A DNA stretch of 64,000 nt, taken from contig NC_133770.1 of assembly GCF_003597395.2 (NCBI RefSeq), forward strand, positions 28,189,799-28,253,798, given 5' to 3'. Shown piece by piece: positions 1 through 10,578 of the stretch; positions within the stretch are counted from its first letter, which is position 1; each line of letters begins with the position of its first letter. The stretch is from Chelonoidis abingdonii. Lineage: Eukaryota > Chordata > Testudines > Testudinidae. Under the pieces are notes generated by a model, which had not been told where the DNA came from, ran no database searches, and worked only from the letters and a program-made list of their open reading frames with translations. A program made the translations under genes and the position numbers.

Positions 1-479
1 TGATCCTAGGTACGCATCTGGCATTTTGATTGACACATCTCACTGTCTAGCCAATCAAACAAGGGTTAGGAAATTTCTGGCAGTCTGCAAAAGGAACAAG
101 CTGTCTCATTAAATAATCCTGGAAAGCCAAATAACTTTGGTGTGTTAACTCCCACACCTGCAGTACCTTGGCCTGTCCTTTGCAACCTTACTTGATAGCT
201 GCTTAGCCTTTGGGCTATTTTTCCACGGTCAATATTGCCTTAAGGACTAATTCATAGAAGAGGCTGTATTGACTGAGCACGGCTGACAAATTTCACAGCA
301 TGCATTGTGTGACTACTTTACTTCCAGCCCAGCACTGATGAATATGTCTCCAAGTTATAACTTCCCATCTAAACTAGATTCCAGGGTGAGTGCATTTTAC
401 TCACAGTTGAGTTGAGAAGAACTCAGTATGGTCCATATTGATTAATATTATTTGATGATTTAGACATCAGTCATCAGAT
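1..479. other. Unassigned AT-rich sequence
   Basis: No convincing gene, repeat end or structured RNA is visible here. It reads as ordinary unique vertebrate non-coding DNA. Confidence 0.5.
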
Positions 480-905
480 ATAAGATATGTCTACATGTAT
501 GGTGGCAAGTAGAGTACAGGTACTACACATGTGGTTAAAAGCTGCAGCGAAAAGTTTACCAGCACGGAGGCAGTGGACAAAGGGTCCAGCAGCTCCCTGC
601 TGCCAGAGCCTTTCCTCACTGTCTCCCCACTGCCAGAGCTTTTTCCTGTTGGCTTCCCCCTGCCAGAGCCTTTCCCTGTGGTAGGGAAAGGCTCTGGGAG
701 CAGGGAGGAAGAGGGACATTGCATTGCTAAAAACAGCAATGTAGACTTGGGAGGCACTGCTTGGGCGCATAGTGAGTTCGTATAGGGTATATACCCTGGG
801 GATTCAGACATATAGGGCCCTGTACTCTACCTGCCCCAGCTGTGCCTCACTGTCTACACTGCTATTTATACACATGCTAGCTGGTTGTGCAGTGTCTATA
901 CTTTA
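480..905. repeat. Foldback repeat, probable non-autonomous DNA element
   Basis: The block is GC-richer than its surroundings. It is bracketed by ATGTCTACAT near 486 and TGTCTACACT near 851, which resembles the GTCTACAC core of the other MITEs in this window. The middle carries imperfect repeats of a CTGCCAGAGC(C/T)TTT unit, and the last unit folds into a 15-bp perfect hairpin at 663-697 with a 5-nt loop. ORFs on both strands follow this low-complexity repeat and are not genes. The family name is unknown to me and no target duplication is clear. Confidence 0.45.
663..697. repeat. 15-bp perfect hairpin
   Basis: The arms CAGAGCCTTTCCCT and AGGGAAAGGCTCTG, plus one more C-G pair outside them, enclose the loop GTGGT. 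The hairpin forms the core of the surrounding foldback repeat. It is not followed by a T run, so there is no reason to call it a terminator. Confidence 0.8.
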
Positions 906-1405
906 CACCCTCCCATAAGCGTAGTATCTCAGCCTCTTTTATTGGTGGAATTACAAGGTCATTTGGCTGGTTTTATCATACAATCATAAACATATTTACA
1001 GCATTTCTGTGTGTTTCTCCAAAGATTCTCAATATTTAACATCCCTTATATTCCAACCTTCTGCTTGTTTTGCATAAAATTGGCTGTAAAATTTTACTAC
1101 AGTAATTGGAATCACCATAGACCTCCAGCACCTGCCTTCTTTGTTGCCCAAGTTTCAGTTTCATTAGTTAAAATAAAACAAACAAATAGTAACTGCTTTG
1201 CTATTGAGATCTGCTTTTCATTCAGGGTGAACTCTTTGCAAAGCTTAACTACCACAGTTTAATTTTAAAGATGTATCAAACTTTTTCACAGGACCATTAT
1301 TTTGAAAGTCTTGCTGTAAGGTTAAATGCAAAAAGAAGTATGTTTAGGTTCTTTGTCTTAACCAGATAGGTTTGTTTACACATATGGGATTTCTTGTTCA
1401 TTTGT
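906..1405. other. Unassigned AT-rich sequence
   Basis: Nothing beyond short random ORFs is seen. There are no splice-bounded conserved ORFs and no clear repeat ends. Confidence 0.5.
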
Positions 1406-1473
1406 GACCCAAAGCAAAGCCCACTGAAGTCAATGGGAGTCTTTCCATTTATTGCCATGGGCTTGGATTAGGT
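1406..1473. repeat. Short palindromic MITE relic
   Basis: Two inverted halves, GACCCAAAGCAAAGCCCA on the left and TGGGCTTGGATTAGGTCC on the right, flank a core with CACTGAAGTCAATGGGAG. This matches the short palindromic MITE type that recurs through the window (2.8, 4.7, 25.6, 26.4 and 52.5 kb). The copy is old and imperfect, with no clear target duplication. Confidence 0.6.
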
Positions 1474-2826
1474 CCATAAAGCCAAGACAACACCGAATCC
1501 TTTGTCTACATCATTAATCAATTATCATCATATTTAGCACATTTAGTTAATGCAAAGGATCTCCACTTTCTTTGACAGAGTGACTCCAGATATACACTGA
1601 TGTAACTGAGATCAGAATTTCACCCTGTGGAAGTTTATTATATGATAAGTACACCTGGAGTGTACACTATCTAGTGTAAAATAACAAAGCTATAATTTGA
1701 TCAGGACTAGTCAGAAACTTTTTACATGAATAATGGAGATTTTCAATAGACTGCTTCTGTATTTTGCAGCTTTCAGCTCCTTTTCAAATGAGGTAAAGGG
1801 ATTGCGCAAATGTCCCATTTGGACACTTCTTATTTCAGCCGTGCTGAACAGGCTAGTTTTAAATGCAGTGGTTGAACAAGCACAAGATTGTCATCAGAGA
1901 GGACTGCTGGGCAAACAACTTTTTATTCAAATCTAAGCAATATGGGTTTTGAAAATGCTTGGATCCAGCCCTAATTGGCAATAAATAATTTGTGGTTGTT
2001 AGTAGGAACCATCTCTTCCTTCTTTAACTATAGTGACATTCTGTTGTGCAATGTATCATTATGTACTGCAATGGGGGCCAGATGTAATGCCTGGCTGTAA
2101 ATAAAAAAGAAAACAAAGGAGGAATGTAGGAAGACTGTTCCATTTGCAGTTGCCTGTGGTCACAGTTTGTTTCAAATTCTGATTATCTATAAGAATCTAG
2201 CACTGGCACTTGTGTGTATTGGAACCACAGGCAAGATAAGCACTGGCTTGATGGGGTTGTTGATTTTCAAGTAAATAATACAAAGAGCTCTATTAAGCTA
2301 AGAATTGGATGACTGCCAAAAAGTTATTTGGAAAGTAAAATCACTGCTGAAACATTATGGGGAACGCCTTGAAAACAGTGAAAGACAGTAACACTGAATT
2401 TTAATTTTTAATGACTGGCACCTAAGGACACAATGATTGGCTTGCACAACTGGACTGCTTACATGGAAACAGAAACTAGAGATAAGGTGTACACTTAGAC
2501 CCTGGAACAGTTGTATTTTCAGTCAGTGTCAGGAGAGGCTTCTTGAAAGAACTGGAAGCTGAGATTCAGTTTTAAAGCTCACTTCTTCCTTCCATTGCAC
2601 TGTCAAGATATAATATTGTGCCATTCAATGACACATTACAGTGTAGAACGGCTAGACATGCAGGCTCCTACTCTTCCAGGCATTGGAAGGTCAATTCAAA
2701 TTTGAAAGAGAGATGTTTATCCATGAGAAGCATGGAACTGCAGTTCCTTATACTCTTTTGCACCAAAAGTTTTGTAGTTCCGCACCCCTTTCATTGACTT
2801 GCAGTAAATGAGATAGTGAGAACCCG
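1474..2826. other. Unassigned AT-rich sequence
   Basis: No gene or clear repeat is recognised. The ORF at 1733-1936 has no recognisable motif and is probably chance. Confidence 0.5.
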
Positions 2827-2898
2827 GAGTGAAAGCCTAGCCACACTGAAACCAATGACAGTTTTGCCATTGACCTCAGTGGAGCCAGAATTTCATCC
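2827..2898. repeat. Short palindromic MITE relic
   Basis: Inverted halves GAGTGAAAGCCTAGCC and GGAGCCAGAATTTCATCC surround CACTGAAACCAATGAC and GCCATTGACCTCAGTG. This is the same palindromic type as at 4702-4773, with several mismatches from age. Confidence 0.6.
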
Positions 2899-3204
2899 AG
2901 GTTTTTAAGTCCAGTCTTATCCTGCTCTTCCTTTTTGTGCCTACAATTTTGCAGATGCTAATAACTTCAGGTGCAAATTATTGCAGGTAAACATTTAACT
3001 GGTAGGTGGGCACAATAGCTAGAAACCTAAGTGACAAAAATATTCCAGTAATCATTTGTGCTTTAATATCACTAGCTCTAAGTGTATATTTACTTAAATC
3101 GATTACACAAAAAGAGAGATGGAGTAGTGGGCTCACGCTTTGGTTTTCCATGTCAGATAACCTAGCTTTAGATTTGCCTTTTGTTACAAAAATAATAATA
3201 CCCC
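2899..3204. other. Unassigned sequence
   Basis: No gene or clear repeat. The two overlapping opposite-strand ORFs that start here run into the MIR-type SINE and are not genes. Confidence 0.45.
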
Positions 3205-3360
3205 TGAGAAGTAAGGAAATACTACTTATCCTCGTTTTACCTATGGGGAACTGTGGCACAGGGAACCTAATGCAGAAAGCATAGGGAGGAACAACGACTT
3301 GAAATCAGATTTTCCAAGACTTAGGCTAGTGCCCTAACCACAAGACCATACTTTCTCTAT
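3205..3360 (-). repeat. MIR-type CORE-SINE, minus strand
   Basis: Read on the minus strand, the copy runs from a degenerate tRNA-like head (TCTTGTGGTTAGGGCACTAG, then GATTTCAAGTC near the expected B box) into the conserved region with CTGTGCCACAGTTCCCC. This order fits the MIR family of tRNA-derived SINEs common in amniotes. The internal part is diverged and no target duplication remains. Confidence 0.65.
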
Positions 3361-4295
3361 GCACAGCCCTTGCACAGGACAGACTGTATCTGCCCAATCT
3401 AGCCCACATTTAGATTGTTCAGATATCTAATTGAAAATGTTTATAGCTTGTAAATCTGTATCTCTTGATCATTCATTTAAATCTACTATTCTGGGCCACT
3501 GTGCTAACAATTCTGATATGTTATTAAAATTAAATATTAGGTTTATTTGCATGTAGTTTTATTCTCTTTGAAATGCATATCCCTATTTAATAATGTATTG
3601 TGTGCTGAGACCCTATTTGTGCAGTGAGACTTGTGAAAATGACACCTTTGGAGGATACATAGGTGCAAATGTATTTCACTGCCACCCTTAAAATAAACAT
3701 AACCCAGAATTTATCTTAAGAAACCTTTAATTATGCATTACTTGTTATCTCATTATTTGCTTAAGCATTCGCTGTTGTTTCAAAGCTGACATTAAACCAG
3801 TAGTTTGCGTTCCTATGTTCTGAAGGCATTGGTAATTCCAAAACACATGAGAGATTTATGAACTGCAGCAGATAAGTATTTTTTAGTTTAGTATCCTTTT
3901 GAGACCACACCAATTTATTAGCATGCCACTGCGGCTCTTTAAAATTTAAGAAGAAAATAAAAAGTTTTCTCATTCATCTAATATGACAGAAACTGCATTT
4001 TCATCATCTTCTGTAATTCTTTTTTGTGTCATATTCGTATTATTGATCAGAGACTAGAATTGCATGGGAGGGTATACAGTGGGATTTTTAAAACATTAAA
4101 ACAACATAATCTGCTGCAAAACTTGTCCTCTCTGATTTAGTCACTTTTGCATATATGTGCTACTGCTGATGAGCCAGATCCTTAGCTGGTGTGAATTGAC
4201 TAGTCATGGGGTTGCAGAAACATAATTGCACCTTATTTGGTTGAATGGAGCTATGCCCATGTAGAGTGCAAGCTGTTTTTCTTATCCCTTGGCAT
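3361..4295. other. Unassigned AT-rich sequence
   Basis: No gene or repeat that I can defend. The minus-strand ORF at 3761-3973 shows no known motif. Confidence 0.5.
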
Positions 4296-4425
4296 ATATG
4301 GGGAAACTGAGGCACAGAGAGGTGAATGACTTGCCGAAGGTCACCCAGCAGGCTAGAAGCAGAGCCAGGAATAGAATTCAGGTCTCCTGAGTCCCACTCC
4401 ACTGCTCTGCTACGTTCAATGTTCT
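4296..4425 (-). repeat. MIR-type CORE-SINE, minus strand
   Basis: The plus strand shows the inverse of the MIR core: GGGGAAACTGAGGCACAGAG, then GAAGGTCACCCAGCAGG, then CAGGTCTCCTGAGTCCCA and ACTGCTCTGCTAC from the tRNA-like head. This is one of the better kept copies in the window. The overlapping 80-aa minus-strand ORF is a by-product of the SINE. Confidence 0.8.
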
Positions 4426-4469
4426 CCTGTAAGCTTTTAAAGTAAAGTATTCATGTCTTTTCTTGTCAC

Positions 4470-4606
4470 CACATTCAGAAAAAGTATTTAAGTATACATT
4501 TAACTTTTAAGCACATGCTTAAGTGCCATTTAAATTAATGAGAGTTAAGCACATACTTAATGTCAAGCATGTGTTTGAGTATTTTTACAAATTGGGGCCC
4601 TGGTCA
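4470..4606. repeat. Palindromic MITE with TTAAGCACATG core
   Basis: Inverted arms contain AAGCACATGCTTAAGTG on one side and AAGCATGTGTTTGAGTA on the other, with GAGTTAAGCACATACTTAA between. The pattern fits a common amniote palindromic MITE whose core carries alternating AAGCAC and GTGCTT words. The copy is diverged, and its right end is the GGGGCCC at about 4605. Confidence 0.55.
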
Positions 4607-4701
4607 GCAGTTAACACGGGGATATTACAATTTTCCAAGTCCAATTTCTGTAGGATTTCTATTGGATTGTATTCCATAAAACTAACACACAAATAATAAC
4701 A

Positions 4702-4773
4702 GGGTGAAATCCTGTCCCTATAAAAGTCAATTAGAGTTTTGCCATTGACTTCAATGGACCCAGGATTTCACTT
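4702..4773. repeat. Short palindromic MITE
   Basis: Terminal inverted repeats GGGTGAAATCCTG and CAGGATTTCACTT flank AAAGTCAATTAGAG and GCCATTGACTTCAATGG. It is the cleanest copy in the window of the type with the CCATTGACTTCAATGG core. Confidence 0.75.
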
Positions 4774-4776
4774 GTG

Positions 4777-4863
4777 GGCTGGCATTTTCAAAGGCACGCA
4801 ATGGATCAATTCCACTGCAATTTGGGTGCCCAGCTCCCTTTGGCTCCTCTGAAAATCCCAGCC
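4777..4863. repeat. Palindromic MITE, second type
   Basis: The ends GGCTGGCATTTTCAAAGG and CCTCTGAAAATCCCAGCC are near-perfect inverted repeats. The middle keeps the words GGGTGCCCAGCTCCC. It starts only a few bases after the previous MITE, so two small elements sit back to back. Confidence 0.7.
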
Positions 4864-5124
4864 TCAAATACTTTTGGTTGTCATTTTCATTAATATCAGA
4901 TGTATGCTAACAAGGGTTTTGTTTTCCTCAGAAGCCACATGCTTTTTGTGCTTCACCCTGCCCAGAAGGCATAATGCTGAACTGTAAGCTCTTCACAATT
5001 TCAGCCGTGGCCTGAGAGTCAGTTTATGTTATTACTAGTACACTGCAAGAACAAACAGAACAGGGAAAACTTCCCAAGTATCTGGAATAATAACAAGGGA
5101 AATGCAAGAAATTAGGGTTTGTTC

Positions 5125-5220
5125 CATCTTTGCATAGCGCCTAGCACAATCGGATCCTGGTCCATCACTATGATTCCCCAGTGCTACAGTAATACAAATA
5201 ATGATAATGATTAATAATAC
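5125..5220 (+). repeat. Probable MIR/L2-type 3' end
   Basis: The words GCATAGCGCCTAGCACAAT, TCCTGGTCCATCACTATG and GTGCTACAGTAATACAAATA, followed by AATAATGATAATGATTAATA, look like the 3' end of an old MIR- or L2-like element with a simple AAT-rich tail. The head of the element is not visible. The family assignment is an inference from the word pattern. Confidence 0.45.
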
Positions 5221-7628
5221 CCAGCATATTGCTTTTTATATAAAACGCTTTTCTTAAAATTTCGCTTTCAGTGAAAGTTGTTCTGCAAGGGTTGGGTGGG
5301 GGAAGCTTTTCAGAGTGGGTACCCAACCCCCATTGCAAGTTAATGGGATTCAGGCACTGAATTCCATTTGTGCCTTTGATGATATTACCTTCAATGTTCT
5401 AGGAGCTTCTTGAACAATGGCACAAAGTGTGGTTTTCAGTGGCCAATTCTTGCCTACTCTTGTGAGTCTCTAGATATTTGATGTTTTTTCTTCATGCCTC
5501 CTGGAGTCAGGTGATGATGTGAAATTCTCAGTTTTCATGGAAAGAAAAAGAAGTAAGATTTTAGCCCTCATGGCTGCAGAGAAAAGCATGAAATCATGAA
5601 CTTAAAGGCTCAAAAGACATGGAGCAAATAAAAAGAACCCACAACAGATTCATTTTTAACATCTAATGATTTTTAAACCCATCTCATCATTTTTGAGAGG
5701 CCTGATTGATTCTTGAAAGCTTTGGGTTGGCAATACTCTGTTTTTCAGTATTCAAAACAGAGTGTATTATTATAATGTAAATTAATTAATTTATTCCTTT
5801 TTTTCTTTTTTAAAGCAGGTGTAACAGAAAGAATCCTGCAGCCAGGTCTGATCATCCTAGATAGTGGTGTCTGCTAATCCACATAGTCAGAATGTCAGGC
5901 CTTTTGGACAACTCGAAGCATGCTATTGTTACTGCTATTCCTAATGTATAGCACCATCAGCAACTCCTGCTGGATAGCTGTCCGGATGTCTCTTCTGATT
6001 GTCTGGTGACACCTGTAATAGAGATTCATGTGTTCATTTGATTGCTTTTGACAGTCCTTATTTTTTTAAATTACTTCAGTGGCCCTCTAGCTCATCTCCA
6101 AAGTGTCTGTTTTCCTGTTTTCTGACAGTGTGCCATGTCAAAATTGCTAACAGCACTATCACTAATCAGACATAAGAGCTATCTGAATTTTAATACCCAC
6201 AACTGCTGCTTATGCATCGCCACCTCCCAATATATCACAAGCCAGCTTCTTTAATAGAAATTTGGTCTTCCATGTGCAGAGGCGCAGATTCAGATTCTTT
6301 CTAGTGAGACAATTTTCAGCTTAAAAACACAAGCAAATACTAGAGATAAGTCCAAGTTGCAGTGGGTCTGGATTCCAGTTTTCTCAACGCTCAGGCACAT
6401 CTAGATCCAAGGTTGTAGTTTGGCCCATCTCTAATAAATACAGTATTACATCTATATAGCAGAATATTTTTAAGCATAAGCATTTTTAATTGACTATAAT
6501 TATAAAATTAAATTGATTATACATTTTAGATAGAGGAAAGGACTGGCCAGTCCATTTGGTTCAAAAATTAGTGCCAGAAGCCTGGCATAGTTTCTAACAG
6601 TTATAATTATACTTTCTATAGTGCAAACATGTCTGTGAGATTAGTAGATTTGGTCTCCTACCTCTCTAGGGTTGAAATCCTGGCACTAAAGAAGTCAATA
6701 GTGGTTGTGCGGGAGCATATATCCCAGTTCCCTCCTATCTCCTGTCCTCCAAATACCCTCTGCCTCTTGCACCTCCCTACATTCACCCTGAAAACACATC
6801 TTCAACCCCCCTTCCATCCTGTTCTCCATGTTCTTCTCCACATACCTGCCCCTAGTTGAAATATGTAGGATGAATGGTAATACTGTATTTGGCTATTATT
6901 TTTCATGACTGAAAGTTCAACCCTTAGCAGAGACTGGTGCATAAAAATCTCCTCCTTCAAAGGAACTCATGAAGAATTTGCCTCTTTCCCAATGGCTACA
7001 ATCATCCCTTGTTCCCAGTGGGAATGAGGCCACAGCAGCTTGCCCTCTTTCAAAGGGTGACTGCGTTCCATTGTTTCTAATAAGAATGAAGCCAGCAGCC
7101 ATTTATTAAGACCAACTTTTGGCCTTTGTCTCACTGAGAGCAGTAGGAGATAGCTGCAATTCAGAAAATGATCACCTAACTGTGGGCAAGTTACAATGAC
7201 CTAAGACCATTGGGAATAATGAGAAATAGCAGTCATTTTAGAAGAGGTCATATCTATGTAGAATTCTCTGTAATAGGGCATTTTTTTTGTCAGCCTTGGC
7301 TGAAGAAGAAATTGTCAGTTATGAAGAATAATTGGGAAAATTATCATTAATCCTTAAAATATCTTCAAATGTGGCCTATGCCTGCAATTTTATTGAATTT
7401 TAACTATGCTGGAAGTTTGGATCATCTGTGTTATTCTCTTATTAAGGGAGGCATGGGGTAAATCTAGCTTTTAATTTGTAATTGACTTATGGGTTTAGAG
7501 GGCTGTGTTTGTGAGACTGGCAGAATGGAGATGGGGTTGGACAGGATAAGCCCAGTTCCTTGGTCCCAGATTCCCAATGATTCTGTACTTAAAGAGCTCT
7601 CCTAGGAGGCACCTATAGAAATGTTCTA
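5221..7628. other. Unassigned AT-rich sequence
   Basis: Long AT-rich stretch with no recognisable gene. A weak CCTGGCACTAAAGAAGTCAA near 6679 could be a scrap of a palindromic MITE. ORFs at 6629-6859 and 6917-7102 show no motif. Confidence 0.5.
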
Positions 7629-7703
7629 AGTTTCAGAGGTGCTCCACTTATAACTCTCATTAAACTCCCTTGGGCATTGCAGGTGCTCAGCACTTCTGAA
7701 AAT
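7629..7703. repeat. Palindromic MITE relic
   Basis: The ends AGTTTCAGAGGTGCT and AGCACTTCTGAAAAT are inverted repeats, and GCAGGTGCTC sits next to the right arm. It fits a short amniote MITE whose arms carry TTCAGAGGTGCTGAGCACC-like words. Confidence 0.55.
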
Positions 7704-7895
7704 TAACACACTTTTATTTGTGTGCCTAGATTTAGACTTTGAAACTGGACTTTGACATTTTGGCATCTGTCCCTAAGTCATATTTGGATCTATGAGGCAA
7801 TGCTAAAATACTGTGGAAAACACGAAGCGGTTATAGGTTGGTTTCATTAATCTGTAATTTCATAGAATGCTGTTTTGAAAATTGAGTCCCTGGTA

Positions 7896-7914
7896 AAATA
7901 ATAAATAATAATAA

Positions 7915-7941
<27 letters not shown>
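7896..7941. repeat. (AAT)n microsatellite
   Basis: A run of AAATAATAATA-type units becomes a pure AAT/ATA repeat at its right end. It is a simple sequence repeat with interruptions on the left. Confidence 0.9.
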
Positions 7942-7945
<4 letters not shown>

Positions 7946-9649
7946 GCATGAAATAATCTCCTTCATGAATTATTGACTAACAGTACAATATAAAAGCAGG
8001 AGTCTCAAGGTTTTCAAGGGAGTATTACTCATAAATTAGGAATAATTCCAGTGATTGGGATAAAATTAAGAATGCACCATAAAGCCTTTAGGGTCAAGTA
8101 AAGGAAGCCTATTATTCTGAATATGATTTGGAAGATCTATCGGTGAGTTTCTTTTAGCCATATAAAATGTCAGTAATTCAAAGTATGTGTTTTCTGTGTA
8201 CTTTTATACCATATATTTGGGATGTATATCATAGTATATGTTCTTAATGTTGGAACTGGTGATACTGTAAAGGAAACAGTAAAAGTTTACATTCTTGCTG
8301 CTGTACAGAACAGCCAGGTATAAAATTTCCCTCAAGTATTTTTATCTGAACAATGCAATTAAGAGTTTATATTCCCCCATCCCCTATAATATTGGGGTTT
8401 TTTACCCTAGTAATACAGGTCCAGATTGTGGTCCATCCTGCGTGACTGCATGGAGAAGTAAGGTGCATAAGACCTTATACATATAGGCAAGCTATCCCCA
8501 ATGCAGGTAGAGGAGTGAGGGAAGGAGAAGAAAGAACCTCTGTCTAGTTGCTATGCCTTTCGCATGCAGGTGGGCAACAGAGAGTGTGAGGAGTCTTGGC
8601 TCCACCCATCTCTCCCCGAATTCGTGAGGTGCTGTACACTATAGACCATATAGGGCTGCTGCAGGGTATAGTCCTGACCGTCAGTGCAAGAGGAAAAATG
8701 AGAGGCTGGTTGCGGGTCAGTCAGTCTGACCTTGCACCACTGAGGTCAAAGGGAACTTTGTCATTGACTCCAGTGCGCACAAGATCAAGCCTTGATTCAA
8801 AGTCTGCTTGGTGGGCAGCACAACGGCACAGTGCCCCATACACAGTGCTTCTGATATAGCTATGGTTTAGCTCCCAGTAGGGATATCATCTCAGTCTAAT
8901 GTTGTGGACTTCCATGAGAGATGATGTTATTTTGGGGATGTTCCCCGTATTTAACAATCTTTCATTTGAAAGTGAAAAATATCAAAATAGTTAAAGAAAA
9001 GATTTAATACATAAAAAATACATATTTTAAAATGAATACTGAGCCAGATTCAGTCCTCAGCTGCATCCTATACAACACAGTATAGGCAAAATTCAATCTG
9101 CTGAATATTGCTTAAAGGTATTGACAGTTGAAAGGCTGAGAAAGGGGTAAAGTAACTGAGATTATATATGAAAGAGGCATGCCTATAGGGAATAAATAAA
9201 TAACATGGAACTGAGTTCTTTATTTTAGCTCTCTCCTTGTTTCTCACTGCAAGCAACCAGTATGCTGAAAGGCTAGCTCACGAATATTTTTGCAAATAAA
9301 AGTGAGAGTTCAGTTTGCTATCATCTGTGAGGTCATAATACTCATTACCCTTGGACAATCACCAGAGAATTGTGAAAATGTTCCTGGGTCCTGTATTTCA
9401 ACACGCAATATCCAGCTGAAGATTCATAACACAAGTGAATTATTAATTGTTATTTTGTACTTTTAAAAGGTTCTCAGATGGAATCTGGAACAGGAAACCA
9501 TATGATTGAGGTGAACCATACCCACTAAAATAACTGGCTAGCCAATGAGCGAGGTTTTGGAGCAGCCTTCCAATAGAAGCACTGGGAACAAGAAACCTAG
9601 CTGGTTTTCAGATAAATCAGTTTATCAATGGGATTATGTGACAAGACTG
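7942..9649. other. Unassigned sequence
   Basis: No supported gene. The 8400-8860 part is less AT-rich and carries an 87-aa ORF (8596-8859) without recognisable motifs; it may be a decayed repeat unknown to me. Confidence 0.45.
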
Positions 9650-9726
9650 CTTGCGATATCAGGGGACTGGACTCAATGACCCAAGAGGGCCCTTCCAGTT
9701 CTATTGTCTTATGCTCTTATATTCTA
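9650..9726 (+). repeat. CR1 LINE 3' end fragment
   Basis: The segment reads GGGGACTGGACTCAATGACC, then AGAGGGCCCTTCCAGTTCTA, and ends near TTATATTCTAAG. This is the usual 3' terminal pattern of CR1 LINEs, in which a GA.T.GATGACC word is followed by CCTTCCA and a short TTCTATG-like tail. The copy is only about 75 bp. Confidence 0.7.
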
Positions 9727-10377
9727 AGTGAACAGTTTGCAAACTGCAAAAATGTGTTTCCAAATTATTTGGCAAACACTAACAAACAATGTTCCACATT
9801 GCTACTACACCAGTTTTATGCTAACTTTGTTTAATTGATTTCAGTAGAGTTATATTAGCATACAAGCAGGGTAGCAGAGTGGAGAATCAGGCTGAATTAA
9901 TGCATTTTACAAATCAAGACTAGTGTGTATGTGATTAATGAATAGAAAAAGGCTAAATTACAACTAATATTTTTAACATTGAATAATTAACCCACATTTA
10001 TTTCTAGTACTTTATTAATGCAAGTTTCATTTTTCATAAACTGCACAGTGAATGTTGTCTAAAGCAACTCACTGGACTGACAAAATTGTTATTAGTTATA
10101 ATTTGCTTAGGAAAGGTGGAGCAGAACTGTATTTAATGTGTTTAATACATTTGCTGTAGTCTTCTAATGTAGGAGATTGCCTAACGTAGCCCAGTGGGCC
10201 AGTTTATCTCTATTATATTCACTGCTTTGAATCATATTCTGCTTTATTATATTCAGCAGTAGTGCAAGGAACCTACGGGTTTGTATCCTGTAAGCCATTG
10301 GCTTCAACAGTTAGCATAAGACTTGAGGCCTATGGACTTTGGCATAGATAAACTTAGATAACTCATGTATTAGAAGG
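9727..10377. other. Unassigned AT-rich sequence
   Basis: No gene or clear repeat is recognised. Confidence 0.5.
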
Positions 10378-10578
10378 GTAGCCATGTTAGTCTGGATCCG
10401 TAAAAGCAGCAAAGAGTCCTGTGGCACCTTATAGACTAACAGACGTATTGGAGCATGAGCTTTCGTGGGTGAATACCCACTTCGTTGGATGCAACGAAGT
10501 GGGTATTTACCCATGAAAGCTCATGCTCCAATACGTCTGTTAGCCTATTAAGTGCCACAGGACTCTTTGCCGCTTTTA
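10378..10578. mobile_element. Inverted pair of a retroelement end, probably Penelope-like
   Basis: Two copies of one unit face each other. The left half (10402-10487) and right half (10492-10577) are near-perfect reverse complements joined by the 4-nt loop GATG. The unit carries AGTGGGTATTTACCCA then TGAAAGCTCATGCTCC, then ATACGTCTGTTAG and AGTGCCACAGGACTCTTTG. Only the left half continues outward, into GGTAGCCATGTTAGTCTGG at about 10378. I recall this unit as very abundant in reptile genomes and assign it tentatively to Penelope-like elements, which often insert as inverted pairs. That assignment is inference. The small stem GTGGGTATTTACCCAT followed by GAAA recalls a hammerhead ribozyme core. 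Confidence 0.55.
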
